A stretch of DNA of 64,000 bases from Pontederia crassipes (Eukaryota > Streptophyta > Magnoliopsida > Commelinales > Pontederiaceae), in contig CM060196.1 in NCBI GenBank assembly GCA_030549335.1, positions 69,648,139-69,712,138 of the forward strand. Direction: 5' to 3'. Below are positions 1 through 10,253 of the stretch, in pieces (positions within the stretch are counted from its first letter, which is position 1; every line of letters starts with the position of its first letter). The position numbers and the translations under genes were made by a program. The notes below the pieces were generated by a model. That model was not told where the DNA came from, ran no database searches, and saw nothing but the letters and a program-made list of their open reading frames with translations.

Positions 1-194
1 AATCAGTGGGGCTATTTTAATGGAACACGAATGCTTTAATTTCTGTAGCTCAGGGGGCAGCTCAAATCAAACTCTTGTTTTTCTTTTTTTTTCTCTTTCG
101 GAATTCTTTCTCTCTCGTGATTAAGGCTTCTTCTTATATCTGTTTATGAACTTAACAATCAGTGGGGCTCTGCACTTTGAATATAGTGAAATTA
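1..194. other. Left flank, no gene seen
   Basis: AT-rich sequence with a pyrimidine-rich stretch near 75-125. A short direct repeat (AATCAGTGGGGCT) occurs at the window start and again near 157. No coding region or RNA gene is recognisable. It could be the flank of an older element into which the gypsy-type element starting near 200 inserted, but the sequence does not prove this. Confidence 0.4.
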
Positions 195-199
195 TTGCT

Positions 200-2171
200 T
201 ATCATGACCCCGATTTAAATCATGATTTAAATCGGAGTTCACGACTTATTACGGATTTTATTTCATAGCAAACCTCCTAAAGTACAACATTACATAATCT
301 TCATATTTCTATTCATTATAATAATTTTACATAAATTTTCATGGTCAAAGACATCTCATTATTACTTATAAAAATTCATACCACTCATTATATTCATAAC
401 TTTCTCTACACAAATTATTTTGAATTGACTCAAATTATTTTAGAACCATTATTTATGCAAGGTCCTTAGTCTTGAATTTCATATTTTATTTTTTTTCTAA
501 ATATATAATTTTTAGCACAATTTTCCAATCTACTAATTCGGTAGGATAACAAGACAACACACAAAATCTCTAATAACTCTTTCCTAAAACTAAACTTCTA
601 AATAATTATTTTCTATAGGTTCCGTAATCTTTATAATCATTATAATATATTTTAACAATGAATTGAACATTCGGCTACTAAACTTGGAATCAAAGAATTG
701 ATTTTCCTAACTTTGATTCTTCTGATATCTAAATCATTAGTCTAATCTCTTTATTGATTCAATCAATCTGGTATGCATGACTTTAAATTTAAAATTTCAG
801 ATGTTTAAATTACCATAAAATCGGGCAAATCAATTACCTCATACATACCTTGTAACTTTCTATTTTTTTCCTTCTTTTTGTTTTTCCGTGCCTTGTTGCT
901 GTTGCCTTTCCTTCTTTGGTTCGGCCACTTCAATTTGCATATCTTATACATCTTCTAAATCAGAATCTTTTCTTTTAACCCTCTTTCTTTCCTTTTTTTT
1001 TTCTTGTTCTTCCTTCTGGCCGACCACAATGAAATAAAACCTTTTATTTTCTTCCTTCTGTTTTTCTTTGTCCACGCTCGGCCACATCAGGTAAGTCGGC
1101 ATATCTTCATTTCCTTTTTTTCTTTTTGCACCAATCAGATAACTTCTATATTTTCTTTTTATAACTTAACTCTAAATTTGCATGACTGCCAACTCATGGT
1201 AAGGTGGCAACTCACCAATTAATCTAGATTATTGTGAGGTGAGTTGTCCTGCTACTAAGTGTCTCTTTCTTTCCATTTTTTTTGGTAAGTCGGTATATGA
1301 AATCATCATATTTATAAATTAGTTTAGGTGACTAATTATGCTATTTTAAGTAACCATGATGGTTAATAATACCCAACATATAAAATGAAAAACGATATCA
1401 GGATGCTAGCTACTCAATTAACTAATAAATTGAGAAGAAACCATATATAATGACCAATCGATTTAAATTTATTAAGTAACGCAATTATCTCAGTTTTTGC
1501 TAGTATTAATATTTTCTAATGCTAATGGAAGATGGTGATCAACAATTTCAATATACTAATTCTACACATACCATCCCGTGAATATATTGTGTTGCTAATT
1601 AATCAATTCAGCAACCTATTTAGTAATTAATTAGGTCCATTGATTCACAATACTTAGTAGCATTAAAATCATATTATAATTTAAATATTAATATTAAAAT
1701 ACTTGCAATATCAATTAATAAGTCCAATATACAATTTAATTACAATCAAGCTACGCTTATATCAAAGAGACTAATAAACTTAATTAGTTGTATACTTAAA
1801 TTAATTAACAAATTGATAAACATTAGTGTAGAAAATAGAACACCGAGGATCGATGAATAATCAAAACAACGAAAGAAGGAAAAAATGAACACAGAGATTT
1901 AACGTGGTAAAACTCTCTTGATCAATGTGAACAAGAGAAAAACATCCACGGGCAAAGGAGGCCGCCGCTAGGAATTTCACTATGAACCAAAGGAGAGAGT
2001 ACATCATCTAAAATCCTAACCCTCATATATAAAGGTCCATCCGCGGGGGGTGAAGCCCCCCCCCCCCCCAACGAGAATCAGTTTTTCTCATTTTTCCTCC
2101 TTTTTCTTTTTTTTCATAATTTTGGGTACAGGGTACATAATTCAAGGCACATCAACAATTAGGATATTACA
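200..2171 (-). repeat. 3' LTR of gypsy-type element (lower-coordinate copy)
   Basis: This matches 6098-9707 in two blocks: a ~55-bp outer end containing the palindromic ATTTAAATCATGATTTAAAT-like motif, and a ~1.56-kb block from about 254 to 1826. The ~1.96 kb that separates these blocks in the other LTR is absent here, with TTTTATTTCATAGC at the junction. A 331-bp TG...CA insertion (1827-2157) lies 9 bp before the inner end. The copy ends ...ATTACA at 2171, directly against the polypurine tract. Confidence 0.72.
1827..2157 (+). mobile_element. Nested solo LTR, copia-like
   Basis: A 331-bp block begins TG and ends CA and is flanked by a perfect 5-bp duplication ATTAG (1822-1826 and 2158-2162). 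The matching site in the other LTR (around 9693-9698) is empty and carries ATTAG once. A TATATAAAG motif near 2026 and the phrase ATTTAACGTGGT resemble plant Ty1/copia LTRs in this orientation. It has no internal domain, so it is read as a solo LTR left by recombination. It contains a 14-C tract at 2056-2069. Confidence 0.78.
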
Positions 2172-2184
2172 TTCTACCCTCCTT
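2172..2184 (-). other. Polypurine tract of gypsy-type element
   Basis: On the minus strand it reads AAGGAGGGTAGAA directly before the LTR's TGTAATATCC. Upstream is TTCGAGGACGAAATTTTTT, a common pre-PPT motif of plant Ty3/gypsy elements. It would prime plus-strand DNA synthesis. Confidence 0.7.
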
Positions 2185-5100
2185 AAAAAATTTCGTCCTC
2201 GAAATTTACCATATCTCATTATTCATAGAAATACGGATAATGATCACACATATTTGGTTGGATTTCCTAAGTTTTCTTAATATCATAATGCTACCCCAAA
2301 ACCTTACAATAATTATTATGTGGCATCAAATAACTTAATCTATTTGATTGAGGATATGAATATTTTTATTTGTATATGCCTTTAGTACAAGAAGATGATG
2401 ATAATACAGATATAGATAGCACCAGTACACGTTAACTATTTAATTATTTTAATAAATAATTAAGCATATTAATGCTAGCTTTATATTAATCCAATAATAT
2501 TAAATTTGACTTGATGATATGACATTTTATGGAATTTGTCACTAGAGCTCATTAATAATTTACTTTAAAAAAATCACCATAAAATTGACTTAGTTAAAGA
2601 AATATTTAACTTGGGATATTAGATTCTTTCCCCATTAAATAAAATTTATCCTTGAATTTTGATACGGTCCAACTTACTAAAAATAAAATTTAAAATTTTG
2701 TTCATCGACATTATAATTTGTAATTATCTCCTTGTCCTTGTGAATTTTTTTCCTCAACCCTAGTGATGCTTCTATTATATTAGGCTTCAGTAATCTCTAT
2801 TCCCTACTATAGTTCAATGTGTAGGAATTATTAATACTTCATAACTCCATAAGAAGTCGATCCAATGTTAGAAGTACTTTTATTATAATATTTTCAAATA
2901 ATGTTGACATATCATATATAAGGAAATCTAAATTTTCATTTGGCTACCTGATGTGGATGAATAACATTCTACCAAAAAATAATTCTCTCTTCAAGCCCAA
3001 ATACCCATGCTTGATTCTGTACGACTAAATGCACATAAATATTGATTTTCAGACATTTTTGTGGGGCTCGTGCACAACACTAGTAATGGGTAAAATATCC
3101 ATACTCAGATGAGTTGATCATGACACTTGAAAAAGATTGACATATTGGATAAAAACAACAGAATCTGATATGCATTCAACATTTTTTGTTTTAAAAACAT
3201 CACTTATCATCTATAGGAATAAAGGTTAGTGCGTGAACGATTTGTAAATCTGACTTTTTCTTTCTTATTAGTTTACGGTAGTGAAATATTGGTTCGAGTT
3301 CACGATCGAGGATCGAAAAGACGTCCCCTTTCAATCATTATTTCGTTAAGCTCTTCACCAACACTTCATAGAAAAACTCTATGGTTCCACCCAAACTTTC
3401 GAACGATGACCAGAGGAGGCCTCACTCCAATACATCTTTCGAAAAGCTTTCTAAATCACTCTTCGAACTTTCAGGGTCGATTGATATACTAAAGTCAGTA
3501 GTGACAAATCATTTACCACCCATAGAAGAGTGGCAATGGTGTGATTTAATTAGTTATGCTGAGTGAGATGAAACAAACAAAGACAAACTAAGAATCAACT
3601 ATGAAATGATGCTCAAAGATGATAATTTCGAATGGATAACAATTATATTCAATCATTCGGATAATGTGAGATGTGACAAACACAAGTAAGCTAAAAATTC
3701 ATACTCAAATATTGAATTACAGTCGGTAATGATCAATCGAGGATCATCAGAGCATGATGAGTGGGGAGTTAACGGTTCTAATATCAAAGTTTCACAATAC
3801 TTTAAAAATTACTAATAATGATTCACATCTACTAATGATGATTCATTAATTTTCAAATGATTTGAACCCTATCAAGTAAGTATCATTTTTCAACATTAAA
3901 CAAATTCGATAGTTGTTTCTCCAAACTTTATACTTAATTTAGTAGTGGTATCTTTTGTCTTCCTCAATGTTGACAATTTTTTAAAATATAGACACCGCAT
4001 ATTGTCACAATAACATTATAATCTATTCCCCTCATTGATTGTCCTGCCAAATTTTTATTATGACAACTTATTCATCTTTAATGTTCTTCAAGTTCGAGAT
4101 GACAAATCACAATTCTTCTACACACATATCTAATTCAAATAATCCAAATATATATTAAAAGAGTATTTATATATATCTATAAGATTTTCATAAAACCATA
4201 CTGAAGTTTTACTTGCATTACCTTACACATTTTGTACATTGATTTCTAGACTATTTAGAATAACATAACTATATCCATCTTTTCTTTCTATCTTCTTATT
4301 TATACATATGGTTGGAATGCATCTCAACCTAGTAGAATATGGACTCCAAGGTCTATCCATGTGGAGGTCATTCAAAATTTTGGATAGCAAAAACTATTAA
4401 GATCGATGTTTGCAAATACATGTTGTTTGTCTTTTTTGTTTTCAATTAGAATATCATTGATATAAGACAAACTCACACTTTGACTCTCATACATGGATGT
4501 TCTATTTCATTTGGGTGGATTATAGATATTCCTTCATCTTATTGTTTAAAAGTATTTACCCCAAAATATAATGTCTTATAACATTAAAGGTTTTGTGACT
4601 TGACATTTAGGGTACAACTTTTCTTACTTTATCTAGGTCTCTTGTAATCCAAGATATGAACTAGTTATTTTTTTTTCATGATGTATTTCATTCAAATTGA
4701 TAGTTTGGACATACTCGATCATATATAAATGATTTGATTTGGATTTTCTTAAATATGTACCAGAAACACATTGGATCCATTTGGGACTAGATGATAATTA
4801 TTTGATCTGAATCAATCAAATATCTCAAGTGGTTTTGTATATGCATGATTTATCTTTCTTATGATCATCATACCCATCACTATATGGTTGGACCAAAATG
4901 CACCCTAATTTTGACACCCACCTTTGTTCTATAAGAGTTTTGCAAAATAGGATTCCAAGCTTACATGACTCTATGAACGAATTAGGGTGACATTAATAAA
5001 ATTAATTACAACTCAATCAAAGAATGATTTGAAAATTTGATTCGATTCATAATCCAGTGACACTACCAAGAACTCATAATGATCGTCATGTTCCAAGTGT

Positions 5101-6081
5101 ATTCTTTGAAGTATACAACTTTCTTTTTGGTCAATGGTATTCAGATTTTAAGTCACGCTTTAGAAATACAAGGGCACATTGTAGTTAACCAAACAAATAA
5201 CTTACTTCCCGCAAGGTATCCTTTGTAGTTAGTTGATTCATATGTCTATAATTGAACTTGTGAACTCATCTTTATTCATGATGAATAAGATTGGAGTTCA
5301 TAGTTATGGGTCAACAAATCTCTCTGACTCTTATACTTCTTTTTGTGATGATTGACAAGGAGTATTAGCAGTAGGAATAATTATATGCAGAGGGTTAATA
5401 AAGAATTTCCTCTATGAATGTCAAGTCAAACTACTTTTATAAAATAGATTTAAAACTCCTTAAGAATAGTAGCATTGTTTGAAATTAAATACTTTCCTTT
5501 CTAGCACAAATAATCCTAGAATCTATGACATATTTTCGGAAACAACTTATTGACATTCCACTAATAAATCAGAGAAGATGAAGATACTTGACTATCTCTC
5601 ATAAAATATCAAGAATGGTAGATTTGGGAACAAAAGCTAAACAATTTAAACACGCATGCCACACAATTATTTGATACCTAAAACTATATCAAATTCATGC
5701 AAATACCAAACAATCATGTCAACAACTAAGTCCTTGTCATATATCCAGTTACGCAATTTTAGTATACTATATGTGAATACAAGCCATTTCCATGAAGAAT
5801 ATAAATAACAAAATGGTACTCCATGGTTCACTCCTTTTTTTTCTAGAAGACATACCAAGTTTACATATACAATGTATAGGGTTATGATGCATAAGACATA
5901 ATCGATCAAAAACATATATCACAATCACATTTCGAAAGATTATACATTAATACCTATATGACCTCACACTGTAATCCTCGAACTGACAAAACCCAAGCTA
6001 AAAATTGAGAACTCGATTGTAAGCATAACAATGTCATCCTAGACATAGCTACGCAAACATTGACCAAGGGAAGGATCTATT

Positions 6082-6093
6082 GCTCTGATACCA
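6082..6093 (-). other. Primer-binding site (tRNA-iMet)
   Basis: The plus strand reads GCTCTGATACCA, so the minus strand reads TGGTATCAGAGC. This is complementary to the 3' end of initiator tRNA-Met and is the usual primer site of plant LTR elements. It lies 4 bp inside the LTR boundary at 6098. Confidence 0.8.
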
Positions 6094-6734
6094 TAATTGT
6101 TACGATCCCGATTTAAACCATGATTTAAATCGGAGTTCATGACTTATTATGAATGATAAAAAAATTTTGGAAAAGATTACAAAAACGTGATGTAAAATTT
6201 TCTTTTATCACATACATAAGAATAAAGATATCATAAAATAAACTACACAACTTATAATGATCTTTCAGAGCAAACCAATAATCCTTAAGTTTAACATTTC
6301 ATAAAATGATTTTACCTTCTTACAACATATAAAATATTACATATGCATTACGCATAACCAAATCTCTCGACATCCTAATAGAAGGATATGAGGGACTCAA
6401 ATCTTTTTATCTTATCACGAACCCTTCAAATACTATCACATCGCATGATTCTCAAGAATTATCTGAAAAATGTTAGAAACAACAAAGTGAACTAAAATAG
6501 CTCAGTAAGTTGATAACTCATAGCCCATGTGTTACCAACTAATCAATTCGGAGTGACATGGAAAAGCATGCAATAATCATAATAGCAAAATAGATATTTC
6601 CATATATTTGATAATTACATATATATCCTACTATCAAAAGCATCACACTCAACTTGCAATCAATATCATATAAATCATATCAAACATATGCATGCAAATG
6701 CAACACTCTCGTATGAATGCACGGATCACCAACT

Positions 6735-7310
6735 GGCCAGTGGTCGGTAGGTGAATTCTAGAGGTGGCTCCCATCGTGATCGATGATGTAGCACTTAGCT
6801 CCATTCTACCTCATTCCTTTCGAAGAACATATCATATAGCGATAGGTGGATTCTAGAGGTGGCTCCCATCGTGATCAGCGATGTAGCACTTAGCTCCATT
6901 CTATCTCATCCCTTTCGGAGAACACAGCGATATGTGGATTCTAGAGGTGACCCCTATGGATTCTATAGGTGGCCCGCATCACGACTACTCATGATGTAGC
7001 ACTTGGCTCCGCATGGCACATATCATATAGCGATAGGTGGATTCTAGAGGTGGTTCCCATCGTGATCAACGATGTAGCACTTAACTCCATTCTATCTCAT
7101 CCCTTTCGGAGAACACATAGTGATAGGTGGGTTCTAGAGGTGACCCCTACGAATTCTATAGGTGGCCCCATCATGACTACTTATGATATGGCACTTGGCT
7201 CCGCATGGCATTTAGCTTCAGTCTATCTCATCCCATTATTGAGGAACAGAATGATAGATTGGACTTTAAAGATGGCTCCCATCGTGATCAGCGATGTAAC
7301 ACTTAACTTC
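6735..7310. repeat. Degenerate tandem repeat array inside LTR
   Basis: The phrase GGTGGATTCTAGAGGTGGC followed by TCCCATCGTGATC, CGATGTAGCACTTAGCTCC and CATTCTATCTCATCCCTTTC recurs at least four times with alternating longer and shorter spacers. The higher-order unit is roughly 240 bp (compare 6848-7030 with 7036-7215). It is an LTR-internal minisatellite of unknown role. Confidence 0.75.
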
Positions 7311-7731
7311 AACCATCACAAATGCAGATGCAGATGCATGATTCATCATATAACAATTTCTTATCAAAGATCAAAAGATTAATCATATCTTGTAACTCAA
7401 ACATATGAAGATGAATCATATCGAACACCGATTCAAACGGAATGTGATTGCATTTTATTAAATCAATCCTTAACATACCACATATGCTTTTCAATTGTAC
7501 CATCACACGATCAATCATTTTAAACGGAACAAGATTGCACTTCTCGTAATCTGTTCGTATCATATCCAAACCATATACAACACATATAATAATCTATGTC
7601 ACACCAAATTCAAAAGAGGTGAAAACATAGAGTAGGAGAAATCAATTTACCTTGTATAGAGGATAACAAAAGACTTTCCTTGTTCTTTTTCTTACATTAA
7701 TCTTCTTTCCTACAACAATAATATATGTTCA

Positions 7732-7732
<1 letters not shown>

Positions 7733-7767
<35 letters not shown>
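7733..7767. repeat. (ATT)n microsatellite
   Basis: About eleven uninterrupted ATT/TTA units within the 5' LTR. Confidence 0.9.
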
Positions 7768-7768
<1 letters not shown>

Positions 7769-9712
7769 AAATTAATACCAACCTAGCATAAAGAGAACAT
7801 AACAAATATATATGATTCATGTGTCCAATCTTTTTTTTTACCCATCAAAAGTGTATTATGATATCTTGGGCACTTGGTAAAAGAAAATTCATATCTTTTA
7901 AATTAAAAGATCAATTTTTGTGATTCCAATTTTCCTTAACTATGAACTACATTATTATTAAGTAATTGACATTTTAGATTTTACCTCACAAGGATAGCTT
8001 CTCAAGAAAGTTGACATTCAACACATATTTCATGCTCATTCTATCTTCTGGCGGACTAAATAACATGGGTTATAAAATTTATAACTTTTGATTCAAAGGT
8101 AAAAATAATTGCAATATAATTTTATTTCATAGCAAACCTCCTAAAGTACAACATTACATAATCTTCATATTTCTATTCATTATAATAATTTTACATAAAT
8201 TTTCATGGTCAAAGACATCTCATTATTACTTATAAAAATTCATACAACTTATTATATTCATAACTTTCTCTACACAAATTATTTTGAATTGAATCAAATT
8301 ATTTTAGAACCATTATTTATGCAAGATCCTTAGTCTTGAATTTCATATTTTATTTTTTTCTAAATATATAATTTTTAGCACAATTTTCCAATCTACTAAT
8401 TCGGTAGGATAACAAGACATCACACAAAATCTCTAATAACTCTTTCCTAAAACTAAACTTCTAAATAATTATTTTCTATAGGTTCCATAATCTTTATAAT
8501 CATTATAATATATTTTAACAATGAATTGAACATTCGGCTACTAAACTTGGAATCAAAGAATTGATTTTCCTAACTTTGATTCTTCTGATATCTAAATCAT
8601 TAGTCAAATCTCTTTATTGATTCAATCAATCTGGCATGCATGACTTTAAATTTAAAATTTCAGATGTTTAAATTACCATAAAATCGGGCAAATCAATTAC
8701 CTCATACATACCTTGTAACTTTCTATTTTTTTTCCCTTCTTTTTGTTTTTCCGTGCCTTGTTGCTATTGCCTTTCCTTCTTTGGTTCGGCCACTTCAATT
8801 TGCATATCTTATACATCTTCTAAATCAGAACCTTTTCTTTTAACCCTCTTTCTTTCCTTTTTTTTTTCTTGTTCTTACTTCTGGCCGACCACAATGAAGT
8901 AAAACCTCTTATTTTCTTCCTTCTGTTTTTCTTTGTCCACGCTCGGCCACATCAGGTAAGTCGGCATATCTTCATTTCCTTTTTTTCTTTTTGCACCAAT
9001 CAGATAACTTATATATTTTCTTTTTATAACTTAACTCTAAATTTGCATGACTGCCAACTCATGGTAAGGTGGCAACTCACCAATTAATCTAGATTATTGT
9101 GAGGTGAGTTCTCCTGCTACTAAGTGTCTCTTTCTTTCCGTTTTTTTTTGGTAAGTCGGTATATGAAATCATCATATTTATAAATTAGTTTAGGTGACTA
9201 ATTATGCTATTTTAAGTAACCATGATGGTTAATAATACCCAACATATAAAATGAAAAATGATATCAGGATGCTAGCTACTCAATTAACTAATAAATTGAG
9301 AAGAAACCATATATAATGACCAATCGATTTAAATTTATTAAGTAACACAATTATCTCTGTTTTTGCTAGTATTAATATTTTCTAATGCTAATGGAAGATG
9401 GTGATCAACAATTTCAATATACTAATTCTACACATACCATCCCGTGAATATATTGTGTTGCTAATAATCAATTCAGCAACCTATTTAGTAATTAATTAGG
9501 TCCATTGATTCACAATACTTAGTAGCATTAAAATCATATTATAATTTAAATATTAATGTTAAAATACTTGCAATATCAATTAATAAGTCCAATAATTCCT
9601 ATACAATTTAATTACAATCAAGTTACGCTTATATCAAAGAGACTAATAAACTTAATTAGTTGTATACTTAAATTAATTAGCAAATTGGTAAATATTAGGA
9701 TATTACATTTCT

Positions 9713-10253
9713 TGTACAAACTAAAATATACAAGAAATTGCACAATAAGTAGCAATCCCTTATTTGTTGTCTGGCGAAATATTATAAAATAGGGGTTAGT
9801 TACTAATATTTATTGATCCTCTCTCCAATCACTTAATCAGTACTAGTATTTTACTATTTTTACTCTGACATTTTGCTTCATATATGCATGTCTCAGATTT
9901 GAAGTCACGTTTATTGCCTTTAGCCTTTTAGTGTAGTGCAGTAGCAATTATTAATTACTAATTAAGTAATTATCCATATTATTTTGTTAGTCAAATGTTA
10001 GTTAGTTCATTAATTAGAAAACAAAATATAGGATGAAGGAGAAGTAATAGAAAAAATTAAAGCAACATGCCCATGTTGTACATTTTAATTATTTATTCAG
10101 AAAATAATGCATTACATTTCCTCACTTCTTGCAATTATAAAGGAGGCTCACTTCAATAATTCATTTTTCTGTTATTTTTAGTTTCTTTTTATGGATTAGT
10201 TAATTTACTTTATGGATTAGTTAATTTAATTATTTTGCTATTGCAGAAAAAAT
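9713..10253. other. AT-rich stretch before hAT transposase
   Basis: No coding region of its own. It ends with TTGCTATTGCAG just before the ATG at 10254, which looks like a pyrimidine-rich splice acceptor, so part may be a 5' intron of the hAT gene. The inverted-repeat end expected for the hAT element was not found here. Confidence 0.4.

Larger units (their letters stand above)
2172..6097 (-). pseudogene. Decayed gypsy gag-pol interior
   Basis: No long open frame remains. Two relics support the assignment. On the minus strand around 4435-4480 a frame reads SYINDILIEN, resembling the reverse transcriptase active site (Y/F)xDDIL with the first Asp replaced. On the minus strand 5667-5915, a frame ending VVDMIVWYLHEFDIVLG resembles the aspartic protease to RT linker of gypsy polyproteins. 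Frames are broken by stops and shifts. There is little room for gag between the primer site and the protease relic, so a deletion is likely. The remaining sequence is AT-rich and unrecognisable. Confidence 0.55.
6098..9707 (-). repeat. 5' LTR of gypsy-type element (3.6 kb)
   Basis: It begins TGTTACGATCCC and ends ATATTACA. At 3610 bp it is far longer than its partner because it keeps a ~1.96-kb segment (about 6153-8118) absent from the other LTR. That segment contains the tandem array at 6735-7310 and an (ATT)n tract at 7733-7767. The block 8119-9690 is nearly identical to 255-1826. No protein-coding gene is credible inside it. Confidence 0.72.
195..9712 (-). mobile_element. Ty3/gypsy-type LTR retrotransposon, non-autonomous
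   Basis: The element reads on the minus strand. Long direct repeats at 200-2171 and 6098-9707 flank a 3.9-kb interior. Just inside the right-hand repeat is the reverse complement of a tRNA-iMet primer-binding site (6082-6093). Just inside the left-hand repeat is a polypurine tract preceded by the GAGGACGAAATTTTTTAAGG motif (minus strand) found before the 3' LTR of many plant gypsy elements. The flanks TTGCT (195-199) and TTTCT (9708-9712) look like a 5-bp target duplication with one mismatch. The LTR segments 262-1821 and 8126-9685 differ by only about 1-2% by eye, yet the interior has no usable polyprotein. I infer that it moved using proteins made elsewhere. The outermost ~55 bp of the two LTRs are clearly more diverged than the rest, which is unexplained. 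Confidence 0.75.

Noticed and set aside
1004..1222. 72-residue frame repeated at 8869-9087
   Set aside because: It lies in the gypsy LTRs and is duplicated with them. It is low-complexity F/L-rich text with no protein family.
6735..7310. CRISPR-like regularly spaced repeats
   Set aside because: Repeats are diverged, unevenly spaced and inside a plant LTR. A CRISPR array is not plausible in this genome.
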